From assembly GCA_027063545.1 (NCBI GenBank), contig JAMORN010000196.1, forward strand, positions 1-5,081: DNA of 5,081 bases, in the 5' to 3' direction. The notes beneath the pieces are model-generated. The model was not told where the DNA came from. It searched no databases and saw only the letters and a list, made by a program, of their open reading frames with translations. This document shows, one piece after another, positions 1 to 5,081 of the stretch. The DNA comes from JAMORN01 sp027063545 [NCBI: bacterium] (lineage in GTDB: Bacteria > JAMORN01). Both the position numbers and the translations under genes were made by a program. Positions within the stretch are counted from its first letter, which is position 1. Every line of letters begins with the position of its first letter.

Positions 1-277
1 GAAAATCTACATGTAATATCTTATCCCCTAAAGCATCTTTTTGTATATCTTTTATAATAGCTCTTTTTTCTTTACCATCATTATACTTTAAAACTACAGG
101 AACAACTTCTCCACTCATTTTATGTAACAATCTTAAAAATTCATGTTCACTAAACTTTATTTCTTCACTCTCTTTATATTCTTCCGAATATACAATCCCA
201 GGAATTTTTCCCTCTTTTCTAATTTTTTTAGCTTTTACATCTTCCCTTAATTCTACATTCAACACCAACTCTTCCAT
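1..277 (-). CDS. rplY: Ribosomal protein L25 (CTC/TL5 family), N-terminal part; runs off the window
   Basis: L25 binds 5S rRNA in the large ribosomal subunit. The 92 residues visible show the family pattern: an N-terminal beta strand (MEELVLNVELRE), then a basic stretch ending in GKIPGIVY (residues 23-30) that matches the conserved G-x-[IF]-P-[AG]-[IV]-[IV]-Y turn, and AIIKDIQKDALGDKILHVDF (73-92), which matches the conserved 'Q-H-P...H-[IV]-D-F' end of the 5S-binding domain. The E. coli protein stops just after this point (94 aa). Whether this one continues into the longer CTC/TL5 C-terminal domain lies beyond position 1. The ATG at 277-275 is well supported by an AAGGAGGAG ribosome-binding site 8 bases upstream. 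It follows the tRNA-Gln by 66 bases. In many genomes pth comes next; that would be outside this window. The family call is firm; the symbol follows bacterial L25 naming. Confidence 0.93.
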   Translation of the reverse strand, partial: MEELVLNVELREDVKAKKIRKEGKIPGIVYSEEYKESEEIKFSEHEFLRLLHKMSGEVVPVVLKYNDGKEKRAIIKDIQKDALGDKILHVDF

Positions 278-285
278 CTATTCAA

Positions 286-294
286 CTCCTCCTT
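286..294 (-). promoter_or_regulatory. Strong ribosome-binding site of rplY
   Basis: The minus strand reads AAGGAGGAG, a near-perfect anti-16S complement, with 8 bases to the ATG at 277-275. It is the best Shine-Dalgarno sequence in the window, which fits high demand for a ribosomal protein. The rest of the 66-base tRNA-rplY spacer is almost pure A/T and holds no promoter I can support. Confidence 0.85.
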
Positions 295-343
295 ATAATT
301 TATTTATATAAAAACAAAAAGAAGTATATATAAAAAAATTAAA

Positions 344-416
344 CTGGGCTGGGAGGATTCGAACCCCCGAATGGCGGGACCAAAACCCGCTGCCTTGCCA
401 GCTTGGCGACAGCCCA
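344..416 (-). tRNA. tRNA-Gln, anticodon TTG
   Basis: On the minus strand a complete cloverleaf folds. The acceptor stem is TGGGCTG / CAGCCCA (7 pairs). The D arm is GCC-loop-GGC with the loop AAGCTGGCAA. The anticodon stem is GCGGG / CCCGC around the loop TTTTGGT, giving anticodon TTG, which reads CAA and, by wobble, CAG. The variable region is CATTC, and the T arm is GGGGG-TTCGAAT-CCTCC with one G-T pair. The U1-A72 pair and G73 discriminator are the known identity features of bacterial tRNA-Gln. After G73 the sequence is TTT, so the CCA end is not encoded and must be added by the CCA enzyme. It starts 26 bases after the spoVG stop and lies 66 bases before rplY on the same strand, so it is probably cut out of the operon transcript. 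Whether glutamine is charged directly or through Glu-tRNA-Gln amidation cannot be seen here. Confidence 0.97.
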
Positions 417-442
417 GTATTATACTTTTTATTCTATAAAAA

Positions 443-721
443 CTATGCAGAAGTTTGACTATTTTGTTTTTCTAATTCTTCTTTATAAGCATTTAATATA
501 ACTTCTTCCATCTTTTGTCTTGTTTCATTATTAATAGGATGGACTATATCTTCAAATTTTCCATCCTTTCTTTTTCTATTAGGCATTGATACAAATAATC
601 CATTTTTCCCTTCGATCACTTTTAATCCTCTTACTGCAATTGCATTATCAATTGTAATGTTTACAAATGCTTTTAATTTCTCTTCATTTTTGATTCTCAC
701 TCTTACTTCTGTAATCTCCAT
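443..721 (-). CDS. spoVG: SpoVG family nucleic-acid-binding regulator
   Basis: SpoVG proteins are small cytoplasmic regulators. In Bacillus the gene was found through spore cortex and septation defects, while in Borrelia, Listeria and Staphylococcus the protein is known to bind DNA and/or RNA. At 92 residues it has the usual family length. Visible hallmarks are the N-terminal strand MEITEVRVRI, the core VRGLKVIEGKNGLFVSMPNR (residues 30-49), the basic patch RKRKDGK (49-55), DIVHPIN (58-64), and a C-terminal helix NNETRQKMEEVILNAYKEEL followed by a short polar tail. The basic segment after SMP is the part linked to nucleic-acid binding in studied members. The ATG at 721-719 has GGAGG 7 bases upstream. 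It sits 41 bases after ispE and 26 before tRNA-Gln. Presence of spoVG does not imply sporulation, since it is widespread in non-spore-formers. Its targets here are unknown. Confidence 0.95.
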   Translation of the reverse strand: MEITEVRVRIKNEEKLKAFVNITIDNAIAVRGLKVIEGKNGLFVSMPNRKRKDGKFEDIVHPINNETRQKMEEVILNAYKEELEKQNSQTSA

Positions 722-728
722 TATAAAG

Positions 729-733
729 CCTCC
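729..733 (-). promoter_or_regulatory. Ribosome-binding site of spoVG
   Basis: GGAGG on the minus strand, 7 bases before the ATG at 721-719, within the 41-base ispE-spoVG gap. The rest of the gap shows no clear -35/-10 pair, so spoVG is probably read from the upstream transcript. Confidence 0.75.
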
Positions 734-762
734 AACCTAATGTTAAGTAGTATGTTTGTTGT

Positions 763-1641
763 TTAGTTTATTAATCTTGTTTTATATACTTTATATTCTA
801 AAGATAAATTATTTAAATAATTTTTCCAAATAATTTCTTTATCAGATAAAACTACTAAAGCAGCCCCGCTACCTGTTAACCATACTTTTTTTACACCATC
901 AATATTCTCTAGTTCTATTTTAAACTTACCTAACTCAGGATTAAGATCATATATAACTTCTTCAAAACAGTTATATATATTTGAAAGATCTAAACTTCTA
1001 TCTAATCTATAATCCAAATTTAAGAAGTAATTAAATTTAGTATTTTTTCTTGGTAAAGTCAATACTTTTTTTAAATTCCCATACGCATCTTTTGTAGATA
1101 TATGAAGATAAGGCTTTACTACATACATATATTCCTCTATTTTTATTAAAGGAATAGGTTCAACTACCTCACCTTTTGATAAACAGATAGCACTACCACC
1201 ATAAAAGAAGAAATTTACATCACTCCCTAAATTTTCTCCTATAGATAATAACTCTTCAAAATTTAAAGGATTACCTTCTAATCTATTTAATAGAAGCAAA
1301 AAATTAGCAGCGTTAGAAGAACCTCCTCCTAGCCCTGCGCCTGAAGGTATATTCTTCTCTAAAATTATTGAATACTTATTTTTTATATTGGTATATTCTC
1401 TAAATAGTTCTAATGCTTTATATACAATATTTGTTTTATCATCTGGGATTTTACTTGTTGGGTCTTCTGTTTTATTAATTACCTTTAAACTGTCTCTTTT
1501 ATCCTTTGATATTACTATTTTATCTTTTATATCTATGGTATTCATAATTGTTCTTACTTCATGATAACCATCTTCTCTTTTGTATAAAACCTCAAAGAAT
1601 AAATTTATTTTAGCGTAACTGAAGCCTTCTATTTTATTCAT
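763..1641 (-). CDS. ispE: 4-diphosphocytidyl-2-C-methyl-D-erythritol kinase (IspE)
   Basis: IspE phosphorylates the 2-hydroxyl of CDP-methylerythritol with ATP, the fourth step of the MEP pathway to isopentenyl diphosphate. The 292-residue protein is of normal length and shows all three GHMP-kinase motifs: AKINL at 10-14, the glycine-rich ATP loop IPSGAGLGGGSSNAA at 98-112, and LTGSGAALV at 255-263. K11 and D141 (in LGSDVNFFFYGG) match the catalytic Lys and Asp of the E. coli enzyme (AKLNL and LGADVPFF). REDGYHEVRT near residues 22-31 matches the conserved 'R-x-D-G-Y-H' substrate-binding segment. No key residue is missing. The start at 1641-1639 puts the AKINL motif at the usual distance. Its ribosome-binding site is weak: AGGG at 1655-1652, overlapping the stop codon of the gene before it, 10 bases upstream. 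That suggests translation coupled to the barrel protein gene 12 bases upstream. Confidence 0.97.
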   Translation of the reverse strand: MNKIEGFSYAKINLFFEVLYKREDGYHEVRTIMNTIDIKDKIVISKDKRDSLKVINKTEDPTSKIPDDKTNIVYKALELFREYTNIKNKYSIILEKNIPSGAGLGGGSSNAANFLLLLNRLEGNPLNFEELLSIGENLGSDVNFFFYGGSAICLSKGEVVEPIPLIKIEEYMYVVKPYLHISTKDAYGNLKKVLTLPRKNTKFNYFLNLDYRLDRSLDLSNIYNCFEEVIYDLNPELGKFKIELENIDGVKKVWLTGSGAALVVLSDKEIIWKNYLNNLSLEYKVYKTRLIN

Positions 1642-1653
1642 ATTTTATTATCC

Positions 1654-2265
1654 CTAGTTAGAACCAAAATAAAAAGAAAAACCTATATATGGGACTATAA
1701 TAATCTCTTTAAACTCTATTGGTTCTGATAAATATATAAAATCCTTATCTCTATTATAAAAATAACCCCAATTGTAAATAAAACCTCCAGAAGCAAGAAA
1801 ATATATTCCAAAAATCTTAAATCTTTGAGTCAATCCAACTCCTAAGCCAAAATTTCGATAATTATACAATTTTTGTATTTCACTATAATTACCTTCATCA
1901 ACATATAAACTATCATAATATTCTGTGGTCAATTTCTTTTCAAAAAGCTTATTAAACGAAGTATATATTGTATATTCCACAAATAAGTTATTAACTATTT
2001 TTCTATCATAAGATAACTTAGCCACAAAGTTGATATTTGTATTTAAATCAAAATTAAAATTACTACCTATGTAAAAAAATCCATCCTTTAAATTCTTGCC
2101 TAAGAGCATTCCATATATAGCAAATCCAGGAGAATAAGTTTTGCTAGCATAACTTTTATTGGTAAAATAACCAAATAAAGTACCATTGTTCTCTTCTGAA
2201 AATACTTTATTAATCAAAATAGTATTCAAAATAAATACAATCAAAAAAAATTTTACTCTCTTCAT
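1654..2265 (-). CDS. Probable small outer-membrane beta-barrel protein, 203 aa, unknown role
   Basis: I do not recognise a named family. The N-terminus is a typical signal peptide: basic MKRVK, a hydrophobic core at about 6-18, then NKVFS with likely cleavage after S23. The rest is built of alternating polar and aromatic/hydrophobic stretches typical of transmembrane beta strands, such as GFFYIGSNFNFDL, INFVAKLSYDRK, NNLFVEYTIYTSF, RNFGLGVGLTQRF and VPYIGFSFYF. They are separated by charged loops, the longest around KKLTTEYYDSLYVDEGNY. The last strand ends aromatic-rich (FSFYFGSN), as expected for BAM-dependent insertion, although three residues follow the final Phe. There is no lipobox and no cysteine. 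Its ATG overlaps the stop of the preceding barrel gene as ATGA (2265-2262) with no visible ribosome-binding site, so it is probably translated by coupling. Segments such as LSYDRKIVNNLFVEY resemble LSYKKRFSNNLYLGL of the neighbour, suggesting paralogy. Confidence 0.72.
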   Translation of the reverse strand: MKRVKFFLIVFILNTILINKVFSEENNGTLFGYFTNKSYASKTYSPGFAIYGMLLGKNLKDGFFYIGSNFNFDLNTNINFVAKLSYDRKIVNNLFVEYTIYTSFNKLFEKKLTTEYYDSLYVDEGNYSEIQKLYNYRNFGLGVGLTQRFKIFGIYFLASGGFIYNWGYFYNRDKDFIYLSEPIEFKEIIIVPYIGFSFYFGSN

Positions 2266-2768
2266 CTTAAAAATATCAACCCTATTCTAAAAGTTTGAAA
2301 TCCTTTATAATTGTAGTCTTCTTCTTTATATATAGTGCTGACTATATCATAATTAAACATAAAATTTCGTGTTATTTTTATATTATAACTTACAACAAAC
2401 CCTGCATAGTAATGATATGTATCCTCTTTTCTATATACAAATATATCACCTGTTTTATATAATTTAATTCCTGAAACCAATCCCAAATATAAATTATTAG
2501 AAAAACGCTTTTTATAAGATAAAGTTAGATTAAAGTAAGTAGGTAAACTATCGCCTTCTATTTTGGAAAAATAAAATCCTGAAATATCAAAGTAAAAACT
2601 ATTTCTTATAATTCTATAAATAATACCATTATCCAATTTTGTACTTAATCCTATCCCATATCCTTCTTTATAATTAGAATAATCTGTCTTATAATTGCTC
2701 TCTTTAGCTATTAATATAAAATAACCTACAAATACATATATCAACATAAAAAAACTAAGTCTTTTCAT
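2262..2768 (-). CDS. Probable small outer-membrane beta-barrel protein, 168 aa, unknown role
   Basis: This is an unrecognised exported protein. I chose the ATG at 2768-2766, giving MKRLSFF, over a TTG two codons earlier: it starts a clean signal peptide parallel to MKRVKFF of the next gene. A hydrophobic core at about residues 4-21 ends in LIA, with probable cleavage near A21. No cysteine follows, so it is not a lipoprotein. The mature part is short (about 147 residues) and rich in Tyr, Phe and alternating patterns (YGIGLSTKL, NSFYFDISGFYFSK, YFNLTLSYKKRF, NNLYLGLVSGIKLY, YYAGFVVSYNIKI, FRIGLIFLR), consistent with an 8-strand-type barrel. The C-terminus is LR, not the usual aromatic residue, though GLIF lies just before it. 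The start lies inside the end of glyS (14-base overlap), and the stop overlaps the next ATG by 4 bases, so it is tied to both neighbours. No Shine-Dalgarno is evident. Confidence 0.68.
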   Translation of the reverse strand: MKRLSFFMLIYVFVGYFILIAKESNYKTDYSNYKEGYGIGLSTKLDNGIIYRIIRNSFYFDISGFYFSKIEGDSLPTYFNLTLSYKKRFSNNLYLGLVSGIKLYKTGDIFVYRKEDTYHYYAGFVVSYNIKITRNFMFNYDIVSTIYKEEDYNYKGFQTFRIGLIFLR

Positions 2769-4887
2769 ATACAATATTTTCTAATTTTCCTAAATATTCA
2801 AATAAATCTTTTATTAATTTTAAAGTAGCCAATCTATTTATTTTTAATTTTTCATCATTAACCATAACCATTACATTATTAAAATAATCCTCAAGGGGCT
2901 GGCTAAACAATAATAAACTCTCTATAGTCCCTTTTATATCTTTATTATTTATCTTATTTGCTATATCCCTTTCTATTGTCTTATAAACTTCATAAAGTTT
3001 TTTCTCTTTCTCTTCTTTTAATAGATTTAAATCAAAACTTAAACTATTAAGATCCAATTTTGACTTCTCTAAAATATTTTTTAATCTCTTATATGAATAA
3101 ATTAATTTTTCAAACTCCTTCTTTGATTTAAAATCCTTCAATAAATCAATAATTTTCATAGATAAAATAGGTTCATCGAAAAATTTGTCCTTTATCACAT
3201 CAATTAGATCATAACTATAACCTTTTTCCTGTAGATAGCTATCTAATCTAATAGCAAAAAATTCCCTTATTTTATCTTTCATCTCTTCAAGAGTTAATTC
3301 TTTTTTCTTATGAATTAATTTAAAACCTTTTTCCATATAATGTTGTATTGAAATTTCAAATATTTTATTTAAAGATATATCTAATTCTTTTTCTATTATA
3401 TATCTTATAATTCCTAAACTATGACGTCTTAATGAATAAGGATCTTTACTTCCAGAAGGTAATTTATTTATTATAAAAAATCCTACTATTGTATCTATTT
3501 TATCAAAAAAACCAACAATTAATCCCTCTTTAGTCGTTGGTAAAATATCTCCAGAATATCTAGGGAAATAATGTTCTTCAATTGCATAGGCCACGTTCTT
3601 TTTCTCACCTTGTTTTAAAGCATAAATTTTCCCCATATAACCCTGTAAATCTGTAAACTCTTTTTCAGATACCATATTGGTAACCAAATCATTTTTATAT
3701 AGATCAAAAACTCTTATTATATTCTCCTTTTCATCTTCAGTTAAATAGGAATCTAATAAATATAAATTTTTTTGATATAGCTCCTTAGTTCTCTCTACTT
3801 TTTCATACATAGAACCTAATGTTTTTTCAAATAATACACCTTTTAACTTTTCTTTTAAAGAAATAAGTGGAACTTTTAGATCTTCATTATAAAAAAACAA
3901 AGCATCATTTAATCTAGCTTTTATTACTTTTTCTGTACCTTTTTTTACATTATTAACGTATTTTTCATTTAAATCATAAACAAAGATATAATATCCCAAT
4001 AATTTATTATCATCTTTAGAAAATAAGGTAAAATATTTCTGATTTATAGCTATAGAATTTGTTAAAACTTGATCTGGTAATTCTAAAAATTTATCATCTA
4101 TTTTATTATAGTCAACATTCGCATATTCTGTTAAAAAAACATTCTCCCATATTAAATCACTTGGAGAATAATAACTATTAAATTTATCTGCTATTTTTTC
4201 TATAGAATCTTTTATCTTTGTAAATCTTCTATTGTGATCTACAATCACATTATTTTGTTCTAGAATTTTTTCAAAATTCTCTGCCCTATCTATTAAAATC
4301 TTTTTATTACCTAAAAACCTAACACTATATGAATATTTATCACTTACCACAATATCTTCAAAATTAATATGAATCAATTCTTCTCCAAATAAAGCCAATA
4401 TCCATCTTATGGGTCTAACAAAACTTATCTTCTTTGTTGTCCATCTCATTGTTTTAGGGAATATAAGTCTTTCTTTTATAAAAGATGAAAAAGTTTTTGA
4501 AACAACATCTTTAATATCATCTTGTGACAGGATTTTTTTAGCCACTATATATATACCTTTATTAGTTTCTTTTTCTGATAAATCTTCTAATGTTAAAGAA
4601 TTCTTTTTTAAAAAACTTTCTAGTGCTTTTGTAGGATTACCCTTATTATCAAAAGCTATATTTTTGGGAGGACCCTGTATTTCTACCTCTAATTGCTTTT
4701 GTTTTTCATTTACCCTTTCAGCTATAAAAACCAATCTCCTAGGTGTTGCATAGAAAATAGCCTCTTTATAGTCGATTCTATTATTATCCAAATATTCTAT
4801 AAAATCTTTTTTAAATTTTTCTTTATTAGATTCTAAAAATCTTGCAGGTATTTCTTCAACACCTACCTCTATTAAAAGTCTTTTCAT
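2755..4887 (-). CDS. glyS: Glycyl-tRNA synthetase, beta subunit
   Basis: This is the beta chain of the bacterial alpha2beta2 GlyRS, which binds and helps recognise tRNA-Gly while the alpha chain carries the aminoacylation site. The ATG at 4887-4885 gives 710 residues beginning MKRLLIEVGVEEIPARF, the standard family start, with AAGGAG 10 bases upstream. A TTG 10 codons earlier would add a tail and overlook that site. Family landmarks: ATPRRLVF (47-54), QGPPKNIAFD (71-80), the FPKTMRW...FVRPIRWILALFGEE region (143-170), a central GTEKVIKARLNDALFFY segment (317-333), the HD-like part KNDLVTNMV...EEHYFPRYSGDILP (398-450), KDPYSLRRHSLGIIR (481-495), and the C-terminal anticodon-binding region with FNNVMVMVNDEKLKINRLATL (669-689). 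The protein contains no cysteine. Where I expect MVFEFT the sequence is MVSEKEFT (405-412). The alpha gene glyQ is not adjacent on either side within the window. Confidence 0.96.
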   Translation of the reverse strand: MKRLLIEVGVEEIPARFLESNKEKFKKDFIEYLDNNRIDYKEAIFYATPRRLVFIAERVNEKQKQLEVEIQGPPKNIAFDNKGNPTKALESFLKKNSLTLEDLSEKETNKGIYIVAKKILSQDDIKDVVSKTFSSFIKERLIFPKTMRWTTKKISFVRPIRWILALFGEELIHINFEDIVVSDKYSYSVRFLGNKKILIDRAENFEKILEQNNVIVDHNRRFTKIKDSIEKIADKFNSYYSPSDLIWENVFLTEYANVDYNKIDDKFLELPDQVLTNSIAINQKYFTLFSKDDNKLLGYYIFVYDLNEKYVNNVKKGTEKVIKARLNDALFFYNEDLKVPLISLKEKLKGVLFEKTLGSMYEKVERTKELYQKNLYLLDSYLTEDEKENIIRVFDLYKNDLVTNMVSEKEFTDLQGYMGKIYALKQGEKKNVAYAIEEHYFPRYSGDILPTTKEGLIVGFFDKIDTIVGFFIINKLPSGSKDPYSLRRHSLGIIRYIIEKELDISLNKIFEISIQHYMEKGFKLIHKKKELTLEEMKDKIREFFAIRLDSYLQEKGYSYDLIDVIKDKFFDEPILSMKIIDLLKDFKSKKEFEKLIYSYKRLKNILEKSKLDLNSLSFDLNLLKEEKEKKLYEVYKTIERDIANKINNKDIKGTIESLLLFSQPLEDYFNNVMVMVNDEKLKINRLATLKLIKDLFEYLGKLENIVYEKT

Positions 4888-4897
4888 CTTTTTATAT

Positions 4898-4903
4898 CTC
4901 CTT
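4898..4903 (-). promoter_or_regulatory. Ribosome-binding site that fixes the glyS start
   Basis: AAGGAG on the minus strand, 10 bases before the ATG at 4887-4885. It lies within the 20-base gap after the stop of the upstream barrel gene. It supports the ATG that opens MKRLLIEVG rather than the upstream TTG at 4917-4915, which would overlap the previous coding region and add ten basic residues not expected in the family. Confidence 0.82.
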
Positions 4904-4907
4904 TTTT

Positions 4908-5081
4908 TTAAAACCAAAAAATAAGTCCTAGATTTAAATAATTCAACGTATATATCAGGTAAAAATTTTTCTTTTCGGGTAAATCTTTCTCAAACTTTCT
5001 TAAATTTTCATCTATAGAAAATATATAATTAAATTCTAATGATAATCCTGCCCCTATAATTATACTAAAATTTTCATATCC
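4908..5081 (-). CDS. C-terminal end of a probable outer-membrane beta-barrel protein (start outside window)
   Basis: An open frame enters from the window edge in frame at 5081 and ends at the TAA at 4910-4908, giving 57 residues. The product is not a recognised family. It reads as two or three beta strands with a charged loop: YENFSIIIGAGLSLEFNYIF, then IDENLRKFEKDLPEKK, then NFYLIYTLNYLNLGLIFWF. The very last residue is Phe after an alternating aromatic strand, the classic C-terminal signal of outer-membrane barrels. GLIF lies two residues from the end, exactly as in the 168-residue protein (GLIFLR), and YENFSIIIGAGL resembles YRNFGLGVGL of the 203-residue protein, so all three may be paralogues. 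The frame is too short to classify alone, but its composition, final Phe and the glyS ribosome-binding site placed just after its stop make it a credible gene end. It ends 20 bases before glyS. Confidence 0.7.
   Translation of the reverse strand, partial: GYENFSIIIGAGLSLEFNYIFSIDENLRKFEKDLPEKKNFYLIYTLNYLNLGLIFWF

Noticed and set aside
278-343. Possible promoter for rplY in the AT-rich tRNA-rplY gap
   Set aside because: The best -10-like hexamers (such as TATAAG) overlap the ribosome-binding site, which would leave no usable leader, and every part of this gap resembles a -10 box because it is nearly all A and T.
419-424. Perfect TATAAT on the minus strand just before the tRNA, a tempting -10 box
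   Set aside because: It ends only two bases before the first tRNA nucleotide, so a start 6-8 bases downstream would fall inside the acceptor stem. No TTGACA-like box at 17 bases upstream is evident either. In such AT-rich DNA the hexamer is expected by chance.
2769-2774. TTG start two codons upstream for the 168-residue barrel protein
   Set aside because: It lengthens the overlap with glyS, lacks a ribosome-binding site, and places MY before the MKR that matches the start of the neighbouring paralogue.
4229-4250. TGTGAT-CTACA-ATCACA, resembling a CRP-type operator half-site pair
   Set aside because: It lies inside glyS coding sequence, far from any promoter, and the spacer is 5 bases, not the 6 of a CRP site. 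Not supportable as an operator.
4262-4280. Perfect inverted repeat AGAATTTT-TTC-AAAATTCT
   Set aside because: It sits in the middle of glyS coding sequence, is AT-rich and weak as a hairpin, and has no T-tract context that would make it a terminator. Likely chance.
4409-4753. 114-residue open frame on the plus strand
   Set aside because: It lies wholly antisense to the conserved N-terminal part of glyS, has no ribosome-binding site I can see, and its product resembles no family; it is a chance open frame opposite a real gene.

Overview
This is an AT-rich window whose genes all read on the minus strand, so transcription runs from position 5081 down to 1. In that order it holds: the 3' end of a probable outer-membrane beta-barrel gene (4908-5081), the glycyl-tRNA synthetase beta subunit gene glyS (2755-4887), two more small exported beta-barrel-like proteins (2262-2768 and 1654-2265), ispE (763-1641), spoVG (443-721), a tRNA-Gln (344-416) and the start of the ribosomal protein L25 gene rplY (1-277, running off the window). 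Gaps are short or negative: 20, -14, -4, 12, 41, 26 and 66 bases. I see no convincing promoter or terminator between any of them, so the stretch looks like one long transcription unit or a few overlapping ones.

The organism is most likely a diderm (two-membrane) bacterium with a very low-GC genome. The three signal-peptide or beta-strand-rich proteins with aromatic C-terminal strands imply an outer membrane. The ispE-spoVG-(tRNA-Gln)-rplY order recalls the ispE/spoVG/ctc/pth neighbourhood of Firmicutes, the spoVG-rplY-pth arrangement of Borrelia, and related clusters that I recall from Desulfobacterota. A beta-type GlyRS argues against the spirochaetes I know best, which as I recall use single-chain GlyRS. 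I cannot name the phylum from this window. Proteins rich in Lys, Glu and Ile, with a cysteine-free GlyRS beta, would fit a warm habitat but do not prove one.

Functionally this is mostly housekeeping: tRNA charging (GlyRS beta), a tRNA (Gln), 5S rRNA binding (L25), isoprenoid precursor synthesis (IspE of the MEP pathway) and a nucleic-acid-binding regulator (SpoVG). The unusual part is the set of three small, apparently related envelope proteins around glyS, one upstream and two downstream, the latter two joined by overlapping genes. No defence system, mobile element, CRISPR array or long repeat is visible. There is no gene-free stretch longer than 66 bases.
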